Positions 20,884 through 32,030 of a DNA stretch of 64,000 nucleotides are shown piece after piece; position 1 is the stretch's first letter; the number at the start of each line of letters is the position of its first letter. The DNA lies in the NCBI GenBank assembly GCA_902806565.1, contig CADCXA010000055.1, positions 1,116,001 to 1,180,000 of the forward strand. The letters are read 5' to 3'. Source of the DNA: Hypoxylon rubiginosum. Lineage: Eukaryota; Ascomycota; Sordariomycetes; Xylariales; Hypoxylaceae. The translations under genes were made by a program, and so were the position numbers. The notes under the pieces are model-generated. The model was given only the letters and a program-made list of their open reading frames with translations. It had not been told where the DNA came from and searched no databases.

Positions 20884-23074
20884 ATGTCCGAAGAACGAGG
20901 CAAGATTTCACTTCGTAGCGGCCCTAAGAGGAAAGCTCGCCCTACTATTAGTGCGCCGCGCCAGATTTCAGATCCTGTTCCCAACGATGGCGTCGCAGTG
21001 CCTCGCAGCACCGGCGGAAGGCCGGGAGCTGGCGCCCTACCTCCGCCGCGACAACGACCGCCCCCTGCTACTGGCGGAAAGGCGAGTCGAAAAGCTCATA
21101 CTAGGGTTCAGCCTGTCTTGCTAACTATAGATTAGACGGGTGATCTTGTCAAGCGACGCTATTCCACCCGATTTAACAACCTCCCCAGCGATTTCGATGC
21201 AACCGCGCCACCGGTTCCCTCTATGCCCAACTTCAACTCGAGATACGATCAACCTGCATCGCGACCTCGACCACCGCCTTCTCGTGACGGAGCCCCCCCT
21301 TTAGGAGCACCTAGAAGTGGACCACCCACCGTCGACCCGAAGGCACTTAGAGACCCAAGATTAGTTCCCGATCAATACGTTGCGAATGTCCTTAGTGAGG
21401 CTACCGAAGACGAGATTCGGGACTACGAAACTTCCCTGCGCAAATTAAAAAACAGAGCGTCGGCAGACCTACAGCAGAATGTATACCAAAACCGGGCACA
21501 GTTCATCAAGATCAGCAAAGAGGCTGAAAAGCTCAAATCGGAAATGCGCTCCCTACGTAACCTATTTAAGGAACTAGCTACAAATACGAACGCTCTTCGA
21601 TCTGCGTCTGGCAGCCATAACTCTTCTATGAACGGGGAATTCTCGACAGGCCTTAGCAAGAGAGACAAACGCAGCTCAGTAGCCGATAGGACCGCCCTCT
21701 GGAACTCTCAAATGCAGGCGCTTTACAAAAATGTGGAAGGCTCCCAGAAGTTCTTGCCGAATACGATGGGCAGGCATGTTATCCAGCAGGCCGGAGCCTG
21801 GATCGAACTCGATAATGCGACGTACAAATCGAGGCGATCTATGTCGCTGTTCCTCCTTAACGACCATCTGTTAGTCGCCTCGCGCAAGAAGCGAAAGACA
21901 GAGAACCCCAACGACACACGCGGCCCGCATACGAAGTTGGTTGCAGATCGCTGTTGGCCATTATTGGATATCGAAGTGGTCGACATGGCTGCTACGAGCG
22001 AATCTTACAGTGGCAGAAACAAACTTGCGGACGCCATCATGGTACGAGGAGTTGGCCAGGAGTCTTTTATCTACAGGACAGAAAAGCCAGAAGACCCCGA
22101 GAAGGCGACATTAATTTTGAACATCAGAAAAGCAATAGAGGAACTTCGAAAGAACCTGCAATCCGAGATGGAGGCTAACAACAAGGCCAAGGAAACCATC
22201 AACTACTTTGCTTCCCGAGATCCGGGCCTCCTGCAGAAGACGGAGCTACTGGAGACACTGTCCGACATCAAGGACATGCTGATCGAAGTGGATGGGAAGC
22301 AGCAGAATCTACGATGGGTCGAGGGCCAGATGGACGAGCTCGACATCGACATCGCCCTTCAAAAGTTCGACTTGGCGGTAGATCGTGTCGAGAAGATGCA
22401 GAAACTAGCCCGCGGCCTGAAGAATAACGCCATCGCTCAGGACTTCATCGATTTCAAAGTGGAGGAGCGATGCTCGAAGCTGGCGGGACTAGTCATACGA
22501 GAGCTCGTCGACGCGCACAAGCAGCCGCTTAAGACGAAGCGCAACGTCGAGTGGTTGAACAGGTTAGGTTTCGAGGATCGTGCGAGGGAGGCGTACCTCA
22601 AGGCGCGTACTGGTCTGATTCAAAAGCGATCGAGGTATGTTCTACTAAGTTCTATTAAGGATCTCTCTTGCGGACTCCTCTCTTCGTAGTATGGTTATGT
22701 GAATATTAACTCGACACAGACAATGCATCTTTCAAGGCGACCTCCACCTCTATATCTGGCAGATCTCGTTTGTCTATTTCAGCAGCATCCGGAACACGGT
22801 GAGCTGCTTCCAGAGCTGTTTCCCGCAGACGATGATGAGCGCGTGCGTCAAGTGGGCCAAAGAGGAAGTGGATGCGTTCAACGTCATCTTAGCCAGACAA
22901 CTGAGCAGCACGGAGAGGGATGGAGTAGTGTGGAAGCAGTGCATGGACCAGGCCAAGACTCATGCCAAGATGCTCGAAGAGGTGCAGCTGGATTTCCGAG
23001 ATCTGGTCGGCAGAGAAGTGCCACAAGGCACGAGCTCGAATTCGAATGGCCCCGTCGGTCTGGGACTGACGTAG
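20884..23074 (+). CDS. exo84: exocyst complex component EXO84
   Basis: EXO84 is one of the eight exocyst subunits that tether secretory vesicles to the plasma membrane. The N-terminus MSEERGKISLRSGPKRKARP continues as a Pro-rich region. The conserved DLVKRRYSTRFNNLPSDFD follows at ~21142. A Vps51/Exo84-like coiled coil comes next (DYETSLRKLKNR, ISKEAEKLKSEM). A PH-like domain starts at HVIQQAGAWIELD, with SMSLFLLNDHLLVASRKKRK. The helical cullin-like C-terminus runs through exon 22720-23074 (intron 22635-22719). An in-frame TAG at 21133 separates the N-terminal part from DLVKRRYST. A branch-like TGCTAACTA and TAG acceptor end there, so a first intron is expected, but the best-placed donor (21086) does not keep frame. 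The N-terminal model is therefore uncertain; the rest is firm. Confidence 0.88.
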
Positions 23075-23921
23075 ATACATATGTACATGTAGGTAGCTCT
23101 GTCGAGCTTCTACTGTAGATAGCAAATTGAAATATACTACACCTTGCGTAAGACAGCAAATGAGATGTGTACGATAATCATGTGGAATATTTTGCTGCAT
23201 CTTGCAATTGAAAGGAATATATCAAATATAGATACTTTTCGTTACTTGCATTTAATATAGGTCGTCTTATGGTGTTTTGCAAAAAAAGGGGTAAGTTGAA
23301 AGGGTAGGGGAGCTAGTGACGTAGTACTGGAGGGGACGTGCGCAGGTGCCACATCGAAGTTAGGTACCAGGTACATCTGTATGTACCTAAACTCCCCTTC
23401 GACAGCCACGGTCCGACAGTATTCTAATATTCTAACAAAGGAAAATTCCTAACATTTAACATTGCAATCACCTGTGACACTTCCCACGATACGCACCCTC
23501 ACTAGACGCGACTGAACTTTTGGCGACGAAGCTAAGAATATTGTTGGTGCTGCTTTTACGAAAAAGGACAAATTATTTTTGTATTCTTCTTTTTTCTTTT
23601 TCAATCTTGCATCCTCCGACCTGCGACCGTGACGATACCCGGCATCCAGCTCATCTGCTTAGCCCCACCCTTAAACCACCACCCACATCAAAGCGAAGTG
23701 CTGCTACTGCTGCCACTGCGCTCCTCTTCCCGCCTTTCAAACGTCATCCCTATCCGGCTGTCAGTTTGCAGTTCGCCTCGTGGCTCCATCGCTTCCTAAA
23801 TCTCGCTAGGGCATTCAACAGCCGCGTGCGATACCCTTTACCAGGCGACACGATACGAAAAAAATAAAAACAAAACACCTTTGCAACCTGATTTCGGTGG
23901 CCACTTGCGATCGCCATCATC
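23075..23921. other. intergenic: EXO84 3' UTR and PP2A promoter
   Basis: No supported gene. TTAGGTACCAGGTACAT near 23360 is another copy of the dispersed CTAGGTAC-like motif. A CT-rich leader runs from about 23570 to 23720. Confidence 0.6.
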
Positions 23922-25370
23922 ATGGATACCAACATGGAGGATGTCGGAAGGGTTCCCACCGAATTGGCACCGATGCCAGCTTCGGAGCCGACCACCATCC
24001 CCACCCTTGACGGCTGGATCGAGAACTTGATGAACTGCAAACAGCTTGCCGAGAGCGACGTTCAAAGACTCTGCGAGAAGGTGGGTTTTGGGTAGTAGGA
24101 TGTATCGCTGCGAATACCATACTGATGTCTTCTATCTTTTTCTAGGCAAGAGAGGTTCTACAGGACGAGTCTAACGTCCAGCCAGTAGTACGTTACTCTC
24201 CGTTGTCGTTATTGTCGCTCTCGCTAAACTCTTGACTATCCAGAAATGCCCGGTAACGGTCTGTGGCGATATTCATGGTCAATTTCATGATTTGATGGAG
24301 CTATTCAAGATCGGTGGCCCAAACCCGGATACCAACTATCTCTTTATGGGTGCGTCGTAAAAATACGTGCTAAGCATCTAGGAGTATGCCGTTGCTAACG
24401 GAAAGAATAGGCGACTATGTCGATCGAGGCTACTACTCCGTCGAAACGGTGACGCTGCTCGTCGCTCTCAAGATCCGCTATCCTCAACGCATCACCATCC
24501 TGCGTGGTAACCACGAGTCCCGCCAGATCACCCAAGTCTATGGCTTCTACGACGAGTGCCTCCGCAAGTACGGCAATGCCAATGTGTGGAAGTTCTTTAC
24601 CGACCTCTTCGACTATCTTCCCCTAACCGCCCTCATCGATAACCAAATCTTCTGTCTCCACGGCGGCCTGTCGCCTAGCATCGACACCCTCGATAACATT
24701 AGAGCTCTCGACCGCATCCAGGAGGTCCCCCACGAAGGTCCCATGTGCGACCTGCTGTGGTCCGACCCCGACGACCGGTGTGGCTGGGGAATATCCCCCC
24801 GTGGTGCGGGTTACACCTTCGGCCAGGACATTTCCGAGGCGTTCAACCATAACAATGGCCTGACTTTAATCGCAAGAGCCCATCAGCTGGTCATGGAAGG
24901 CTACAACTGGTCGCAAGATAGAAACGTGGTGACAATTTTCTCTGGTAAGTCGCGCTGTCACGATCACGGCAAAGCCATTTTATGGATTCTACGGAATAGC
25001 TTACTAACTTGTGGCTCCTTAGCACCTAACTATTGTTACCGATGCGGTAACCAAGCAGCCATCATGGAAATTGATGAGCACTTGAAATACACCTTGTGAG
25101 TGGCTCCTATTGAGACTTGGCTGCTCACGTGTCGCATCAGGTTTTTGGAGCGTGTGCTTACGATTTTCTGCAGCTTACAGTTTGACCCTTGCCCACGGGC
25201 TGGCGAACCGATGGTCTCCCGACGTAAGCAGATACCTCCCGATCCCTTATCTGGTTCCCTTTCCGCTTTGCTGTGTTACGCTGTGCCAGATTGTGCCGCG
25301 CCTCGGCTTAGAAAATTGATGACATCAACACTAATACTTCTCAACAGGCACGCCAGACTACTTCCTCTAA
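23922..25370 (+). CDS. pph-1: serine/threonine protein phosphatase PP2A catalytic subunit
   Basis: Seven exons (23922-24080, 24146-24187, 24244-24349, 24411-24944, 25023-25095, 25174-25223, 25348-25370) encode about 328 aa. The metallophosphatase motifs are all present: GDIHGQ, GDYVDRG, GNHES, then HGGLSPS and the RAHQLVMEG helix. The C-terminus ends in TPDYFL, the hexapeptide whose Leu carboxyl group is methylated in PP2A-C, which separates it from PP1, PP4 and Sit4. Relative to animal PP2A-C there is a ~20-residue N-terminal extension before [14 protein letters not shown]. Phase 0, 0, 1, 1, 2 and 1 introns follow one another without conflict. The last coding exon is only 23 nt. PP2A regulates cell cycle, growth and polarity; partner choice cannot be read from the sequence. 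Confidence 0.97.
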
Positions 25371-26317
25371 GCTTCCGGGCGGATCTTGATGCCGTGCCGC
25401 GAGAAAAGCACGAATTCAAGGTTTGGAGGTCTCGAGGCGTTACGTTTGAGCCTACTAGGGATCGCCACACCATCCTGCCAATGCCGAAAGTTAGAAGACG
25501 ATCTAGGAAGAGGAGGGGGGTACGCGGTCACAGCGGCAGCAAGCAAACACATACATGTACGACTATAGAAGCTGTCTGTCAGTCAGCGCCCCTCCACGAG
25601 TTGTCAGACAAGGCGGTCTTTCCGCTAGGCCGATCCCGATGCCGGTGCCGGTGCAAGTGGTAGCCGCCAAAGAAAAAAAGGGAGGCTTCCTGACAAAGGG
25701 GCGATTTTAGAACCGTTTGTCGTGATGCCCATGTTTGGTGCCTCTGTTCTATGTCGGGGGCGAGATATTGTCTTTAAGCAAGTCCAATGCAAAAATTAGA
25801 TGACCCAAAGCATTAGATTTCTCATGAGCAAGAGAGAACGAGACTCTTTTCGCTTCGAATGTGTAACGAACTCGCTTTGTTCGATCATGAGGTATGTTGA
25901 GAGGGGCGTTTTCTAGTGTCTTGATAAGAAATGAATTTAATGCAATAGAAGAAAGACGAAAAGACCAAAGTCAGGCTCGTGACATGTTTCCCAAGTGGGA
26001 TTCAAATAATTTTCGCAATACTTGATATTGCTAGAGATATTTATAGTTCTAAGTCTACCGCTTTTCAACTCTCTGGCAGCACTTGTCTACTACCTATTAC
26101 CCATTTCAAAACGGTTTATTCGTGTATAAAATCAGCTCTTGATTTTTTATCCTATTCAATGGATGATAAGGTGAAATGTATAGGTTGGTAGGTAATTACT
26201 AGAAGTTCGTGATATATATCAAGTGGTATGTATACAAGCAAAAACAACCTACATACCTCTCCCATTTACCTCTCTTTTTGTTCACCCCTTTTTTTATTTA
26301 AAAAAAAAAGAATCCAA
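25371..26317. other. intergenic between convergent genes
   Basis: Shared 3' region of PP2A (+) and the DUF3112 gene (-). The open frame running 25100-25663 overlaps PP2A exons and is a shadow. No gene seen. Confidence 0.6.
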
Positions 26318-28354
26318 TTACATGGTCCGCGCCCGCTCCGACCGCTGGTTTAACGTACAACTGCTCTGCCCGCTCCGACTCCTATCGGTGTCGCTGTTGG
26401 TGCCTCCCCCCGTGCTGTCGCCGTTGTTGCTCTCCCTGCTGCTCCGATTACTTCCGCTTCCTCCACTCCCACTCCCACTCCCACCTCCCCCTCCTTCGTT
26501 ACTACTATTAGTAGTACCGCTACCGCCACTCATCATCATCAACCCAGCGCCGCCATTACCACCACCTCCGCCGCCGCTCCGCCGCTCGCTAGCCCGCCGG
26601 CTCGCCGGCGAGAACCCCCAGCTGTCCAGCGCCCACGGCGCCAGCAGCGTCGCGCTCAGCAGCTCCAGGTCCAGGTCCAGATCCGGCAGGATCGGCGGGC
26701 CCAGGTGCGCCGGCGCCGGCGCCGGTACGTTGCCGCTGCCGCTGCCGCTTCTGCCTCCGGATATGTTGGCACCGCCGCCGCGTGACCTGTTGAGGAAGTA
26801 GTGGTACTGGTGTCGGTTCCGTTGGTAGCGCTGCTGGCGCGCGTTGTTTGTCGCGGTCGTGTTGGTGCTGTTGCTGTTGCTGTTGCTGTTGCCGACTAGA
26901 GGAATCGTGTCCGTGGCGTACCCGCTCGAGCAGCTACCGTCGGGCCCGTACGCGTCGGCCTCGCTGTTGATGCGCATGCGCACGCCGCGCATCACGCTCC
27001 TCCCGCCGCCGCCGATCCGTCCGTTGCGGCCGAGCCTGTTCATTCGGGCCGCCGCCGCCGACGCGGACGACGTTTTGAGAGAAGATTGGGGCCGCCGCGC
27101 TTGTGGTGGTTTGTCGTCGTCGTGCTGCTCGTGCAGGGTCAGGTAGTTCTTGTAGTCGAGGTGCAACGGCAGCTTGCCCCGGTTGAAGCTGCTGCTCGTC
27201 GCCGGGCTGTTGTGCACCGCCGTGCCGGACGAGTCCGTGTTGTAGCAGTACGTGCTGGCGTTGGTTATATCGTTAGTGTTGTTGTTATTAGTGTTGCGGC
27301 CGTACGGCTGCGGCGAAGGCGTAGGCGGCGGCGACGGCGACATGACACGAGAGTACGGGGGCGACGGCGTGGGCGTGAAGGGCTTGAACGGTGTGACGAT
27401 GGTATGGCCGGAGAAGGACCCCTGCCGCATCATGACGAGCGGCTTCTCCGAGCCCATCAGCGGCAGCTTGCCCGTGAGGTTGGTGCTGGAGTCGGTCGCC
27501 GACGGCGCGACGGGCGAGATGGGCGAGTAGTCCCCGGGGCCGCGCGCACCGTCCGGCACGATGAAGCGGCGGTCGAAGCGCGCCAGCAGGTACGCGGTCG
27601 ACACGACGAGGTCGGTGACGAAGTTGAAGCAGTAGTAGCAGGCGCGGCTGTGGAACCAGGCCGGGTCGGCGCGCGGGCGGCCGTCGAAGTTGACGCCGAC
27701 GCGGAACCCGGCGCCCAGGGTGGCGACGAGCGACGTGAAGACGAGGAGCCCAACCTTGGCGCGCCAGCGGCCGGCGCCGAACTTCTCGACGTGGAAGCGC
27801 CGCGGGTGCGTGGCGACGGCGACGAAGACGACGGGCACGGGCAGGAAGGCGAGGAAGGCGAGGTAGGAGCCGGCGAAGAGCTGGACGGCGCGGTCGGCGC
27901 GGCGCGCCGGGCGGGACAGCGTGAAGAAGCCGTGGATGGTGGCGACGATGGCCATGACGAGGCAGCAGAGCACGCAGGCGATGAGGAACCAGACGGCGTA
28001 GCGGGCGCCGCGGTGCCAGCCGAGGCGGGGGTGGTAGGCGCGCAGGACGCGGTGGGCGAAGAAGAGGTTGATGATGAAGATGAGGACGCTGCCGCACTGG
28101 GTCATGACGGCGGCGGCGATGACGGCGCCGACGGCGCCCGGGTAGCTGGCCCAGACGATGCGGGCGGCCAGCGAGACGCCCCGCAGCAGGCAGAGCGCGA
28201 AGAGCATGCCCGAGAAGACGAACTTGAGCTGCCGCTGCTTGTTGACCCGCAGGATCGCCATGTGCGCCGCCGCCGACAGCAGGAAGAGGAGGAGCAGCAC
28301 GGCCGCCACCGGGTCGTCGACCGCCGGCGACGGCACGCCGCCCACGATGGCCAT
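26318..28354 (-). CDS. DUF3112-type seven-helix membrane protein
   Basis: A single exon encodes 678 aa. Residues ~15-290 contain seven hydrophobic helices, including VAAVLLLLFLLSAAAHMAIL, VLIFIINLFFAHRVL, VWFLIACVLCCLVMAIVATI and CYYCFNFVTDLVVSTAYLLA. The pattern, including INLFFAHRVLRAYHPRLGWH and a late PAWFHSRACYYCFNF, fits the fungal DUF3112 family of plasma-membrane proteins of unknown function. The remaining ~390 residues form a predicted cytoplasmic tail with many Ser/Pro, Asn and Gly runs (NNNNTNDITN, SNSNSNSTNTTATNN, GGGGGGNGGAGLMMMSGG). Third positions in the membrane part are almost all G or C. The very long antisense frames on the + strand are a by-product of this bias. Topology is seen; family name is from recall; function is unknown. 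Confidence 0.82.
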   Translation of the reverse strand: MAIVGGVPSPAVDDPVAAVLLLLFLLSAAAHMAILRVNKQRQLKFVFSGMLFALCLLRGVSLAARIVWASYPGAVGAVIAAAVMTQCGSVLIFIINLFFAHRVLRAYHPRLGWHRGARYAVWFLIACVLCCLVMAIVATIHGFFTLSRPARRADRAVQLFAGSYLAFLAFLPVPVVFVAVATHPRRFHVEKFGAGRWRAKVGLLVFTSLVATLGAGFRVGVNFDGRPRADPAWFHSRACYYCFNFVTDLVVSTAYLLARFDRRFIVPDGARGPGDYSPISPVAPSATDSSTNLTGKLPLMGSEKPLVMMRQGSFSGHTIVTPFKPFTPTPSPPYSRVMSPSPPPTPSPQPYGRNTNNNNTNDITNASTYCYNTDSSGTAVHNSPATSSSFNRGKLPLHLDYKNYLTLHEQHDDDKPPQARRPQSSLKTSSASAAAARMNRLGRNGRIGGGGRSVMRGVRMRINSEADAYGPDGSCSSGYATDTIPLVGNSNSNSNSTNTTATNNARQQRYQRNRHQYHYFLNRSRGGGANISGGRSGSGSGNVPAPAPAHLGPPILPDLDLDLELLSATLLAPWALDSWGFSPASRRASERRSGGGGGGNGGAGLMMMSGGSGTTNSSNEGGGGGSGSGSGGSGSNRSSRESNNGDSTGGGTNSDTDRSRSGQSSCTLNQRSERARTM

Positions 28355-30812
28355 CGTGGATGCGTATGGTGGTCCTGGGGGCTTGGCTAGCTATCGTTTT
28401 TTCGAAGCGTTAGTTCGGCAGTCCGTATAGTTAGGTAGGGGTAGGTAGGAATTCTGTTGGCTGTGAATAGGAGGTTCGAGAAGAAAATCACGTACTTGGC
28501 TGGACCCAGTGGTCTGCGGCCCCGGGTCGTTCCCTTTGGGAGTTGGCGATGTCCAGTTCCCCGACATGACTTTCCCCTTCTTTTCCCCCTTTGAAAAATT
28601 ATTTGATATTCGGCGAATGTCCTAGGGATAGGACACAGCCCGTGGAGAGGCTATTTATGATGATGATCGACCAACCGCTTATGTAGAGAGAACGTGGGGT
28701 TGGTCATGGGGAATATTAGATTCGTATCGTCCGTCCTCTAGACAACATGATCGGAAGTAGAAAAAGGGGAAATCAGAAAACTTGAAGAAGTAGGCTATTC
28801 GGTCTGTTCTGTTCAAAATGTAGCAGAGAGAGTAAAAAGTAAGACACGCGTATCCGATAAGTATGGGATTACGAACTTATACTGGCCATTTTGCTTCCCC
28901 CCTCTCCTACCAATCATTCCTCTACAGACCTCTTCGTCCGTCCCAGCAAACCTAGACCGGCTACTGTATGCGCCACAATGTGCGGCTTTGTCATGCAACG
29001 TTTAATATCTCGAGTCTATCGTGCTTGTAAAGGGAAAAACGAGAAAGAGGATGGGATAAGGGTTCGGGCTTCTGCGCAGCCAACGTTTGCCGATTTTGCC
29101 CCCCTTTCTTTTTCTTTTGCCAGCCGCAGAGCAAACCGTCGGCAAGGGGGGACTCGAGACTTGCCGACCGGGCCAGTTAGAGTTGACGCTGTAAACGTGC
29201 GACACGAAGCGTCGGCTGGAAGCTTGGGATAACATGAAACGGTTCGAGATCGAGTGGTCATAGAAAAGAAAAAAGTTTCCTCGACCACCACCACCACCAC
29301 CTATCGAAAAAGGGTGCACCTGTAACTCAATCCCGCCGCCAAAGGCGACGCCGGATTCGCCCAGAATATGTCCAAGTAGCGTTCTTGATCTGATCCGAGG
29401 TCCCCTCTCTAACATAAATAGGACCATGTTCGAATCATATCGAGACCATCTAGCATCTTAAGAGCAGTAAGCTATGAAACATGCTGAGGTTAGTCTCATA
29501 AGATTGGACATTATAAGCATTACGTCTCGGAACCGAGGGAAAAGTCGGGGACATCATATCAACCACTAACAGGGACATATAAACTGCACATGATTAGCAA
29601 CATTAAAGTTAACGGGAAGAAGTCGGGCAACGGTCCCATCGCGCCACCAGCTCCTTGTTAGATCTCCCCATACCTCAACTTCGCTGTCGCTCTTTACAGT
29701 CACCGGAATTTCGAAACGAACTGCACGACGCTCATGTCCCCATCTCCCACTTCTATAAATCATTATACGTTCAATATTTTTTAGAGTCCAACATGTGGAT
29801 ATGGACTTTACGCCCCTTGTATTCTCTATCATCTTTGATGTGAAGTCCTTGTGTTCCCGTATCCCAAACTTAAGCCTTATCTACCTAGGTAGGTAGGCTC
29901 CTTATTGACGTTACATGCTGTGGTATAATATAAATGACACTATTCAGAAAAGCATTAGAGCGGAAAGCGTACGGGCTGAAGTCATACTCATGATATTCCA
30001 CCGATACGTTTTGCTATCAGGGTAGCATTGTCGCTACCGCAATCATGGAGCTCCGCGCTCCCGTCTTCGCCTCAAAGCTCAACGTCCCTGGGTCATTTAA
30101 GTAAGTGAAGGTTAATAATAAAAAGTAATGAATATTTTTAAAGTTTTTATTAATAGAAATAATCATTAAGTAACGCTTATTTTTAGGCTTTATATTTACC
30201 TTTAATATATATTCCCACAAGCCTGTGGCTAGGGGTGGCGCAGCCTAAACAGCCTGGCTTAAGTAACCTGATCTGGTACCTGGAGGTCGGAGGGAGTGTG
30301 GCCTGGTATAAGGAGTATGGCCTCGCTTGGGCAATCCGGCCTGGCCTGGTGAGCCTGGCTTAAGGAGCCTAGCTTGACTTAAGGGTAGGCGCGCGGGAGG
30401 CGGAGGGCGGATTTTTTATAACGGAGGAGCAAAATAGTCGCCCTCTGCCGACGCGCGCAAGCTTGCGAATAGGGGTATTAAGGGTGAGGGTGAGGCTTAT
30501 GTAAACTCCGCGTTACTGTGCCGTCCAGGGGGCGGCCTTGCAATTCGTTCGCCGGCGAATTCGTTGGAGTCTGTCTCAAGTTCCGTTGCCTTCAAATTTT
30601 CATTGGTAGCAACCCGGGACGTGACATTCTAACAGGCCTTACAAGCCGCCGAAGGATTTTTCCCATATATCTGCGACAAAGCTATGCTGTCGCCTTTTCC
30701 CCTTCCCTTTTTATTAATATAGACTTAACTGTCTTATTTGCGATTTACATTTTATAATATGTGATATGTGTCCGTTAGGTAGTTTTATTATAATCTTTAT
30801 ATTCTTCTCACG
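28355..30812. other. gene-poor 2.4-kb stretch with repeat-like core
   Basis: No complete gene is supported. The first part should be the DUF3112 promoter. A TACCTAGGTAGGTAGG motif lies at 29882. A short coding-like piece starting ATGGAGCTCCGCGCTCCC near 30044 runs into AT-rich sequence. At 30230-30400 a GC-richer block repeats AGCCTGGCTTAAG. The mix of AT-rich and repeated pieces suggests old transposon or duplicated debris, which is an inference. Confidence 0.5.
30251..30375. repeat. imperfect AGCCTGGCTTAAG repeats
   Basis: AGCCTGGCTTAAG occurs twice in direct orientation (about 30251 and 30350), with shorter CCTGG/GGCCTGG variants between them and a related GCCTAGCTTGACTTAAG after the second. 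The block is embedded in AT-rich flanks. No terminal inverted repeats or coding frame were found. Confidence 0.5.
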
Positions 30813-31704
30813 ATGCAATTAACTCCACTTCCTTGTGCGCTGGTGCTGGGCAGCATCCTCGTGCCTAGCATCTTCGCGGCTACCTGTTACAGCCTCGATC
30901 AGGAAGAAAGAGAGGGCTATATACCCTGCGACACGACCGCTGACGGCGTTAATTCACACAGCGCCTGCTGCGGTATCAACGACGTGTGTATGGCGTCGGG
31001 CCTGTGCATGTCAACGCGAAATTCCGACCCAGCGGGGCTGCTATGGGTAGATGCTTGCACGGATCGGTCGTTTAAGAATAGAGCTTGCCCTTCCATCTGC
31101 ATTGATCCGAGTAAGTAGACGTCGTCATTTGCGAACCCTCCGGTGCTTGAAGTGCTTGTGCGCCTTTGCACTCTGCCTACATTCGCTAATCTTGGCTTTT
31201 CTACAAGATAACATGCCGATGAACGTGACGTATTTAAACATTGTACCCTGCGGCACGAACGAATGGTGTTGCAATATAGGTTCTTACGCAACAGTCGACC
31301 TTTCGCAGGGTGTTGGCACCGTGATCCGGCAGCTTCCTTCGGTCACAGGGGCAGTTTCTTCGGAGTCAACTTCTTCAGAGACCATGTTCTCAACCATCTC
31401 CAGCACCTCGTCGTCCACAACCGTCTCTAACACCTCGTCGTCCTCTTCCACTGACGCCGTCATCTCTCCCCGGCCAGCAGAGCCCAATAATAATAGTAAT
31501 ACTGGGTACATCGCGGGTATTGCCATAACGTCCGCAGGCTTTGCTATTTCGTTGGCCGCATTCCTTGTTACGTTCCATCGCTTCCGGCGTTTGAAGCACA
31601 AAAGTCAGATTCAACAGCCTAATTTCGCCGACTACGGTGCCGGACAGAATAAACAATATCATGAAGTGGAAACTAGAGAGACACCTGTTGAGTTACCGCT
31701 GTAA
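30813..31704 (+). CDS. single-pass cell-surface protein, Cys-rich ectodomain
   Basis: Two exons (30813-31110, 31208-31704; phase 1) encode about 264 aa. Residues 1-22 are a signal peptide (LPCALVLGSILVPSIFAA). The ectodomain has paired cysteines, including YIPCDTTADGVNSHSACC, CMASGLC, ACPSIC, and after the intron IVPCGTNEWCCNIG. A Ser/Thr-rich stalk, likely O-glycosylated, follows (SSTSSSTTVSNTSSSSS). Then come one membrane helix (YIAGIAITSAGFAISLAAFLV) and a basic cytoplasmic tail (HRFRRLKHKSQ). The architecture resembles fungal wall-sensor-like or mid2-like proteins that are common and lineage-variable. I do not recognise a named family, and sensor function is only suggested by layout. Confidence 0.8.
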
Positions 31705-32030
31705 AGGATTTGCATAAGCTTTAAGGAGGCAGAAGGTACGAAGGGGTGTATCAGGGGCAAAGTGCAGTTATAGGGATCGCCTGCTAGGCCTCTGCGAGGG
31801 CAGTGCTAAGGCGTACTTCGAGAGATATATAGGTAAGGGCTAAGGGCCATCTCGTGGTTTAAGAACTGGTACTTCGCGAAGTAAATAAAAGGGGAAAATG
31901 TATGCCGCCGACGTCCCACCAAGGGTTTAATAGCGGGATGCTTACGTAATACCAAGTCCGTGTCTGACCATTGCTTGTGCAAGACTCGAGAGCCGTCGCA
32001 TCTAAAACGATCGCCGTGCCTACTTGCACA
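31705..32030. other. intergenic between convergent genes
   Basis: 3' sequence of the surface-protein gene (+) and the uncharacterised minus-strand gene. Nothing else seen. Confidence 0.6.

Noticed and set aside
27086..28390. 434-codon plus-strand frame
   Set aside because: Antisense to the GC-rich DUF3112 gene; its Arg/Gly/Glu-rich low-complexity translation is typical of a shadow frame.
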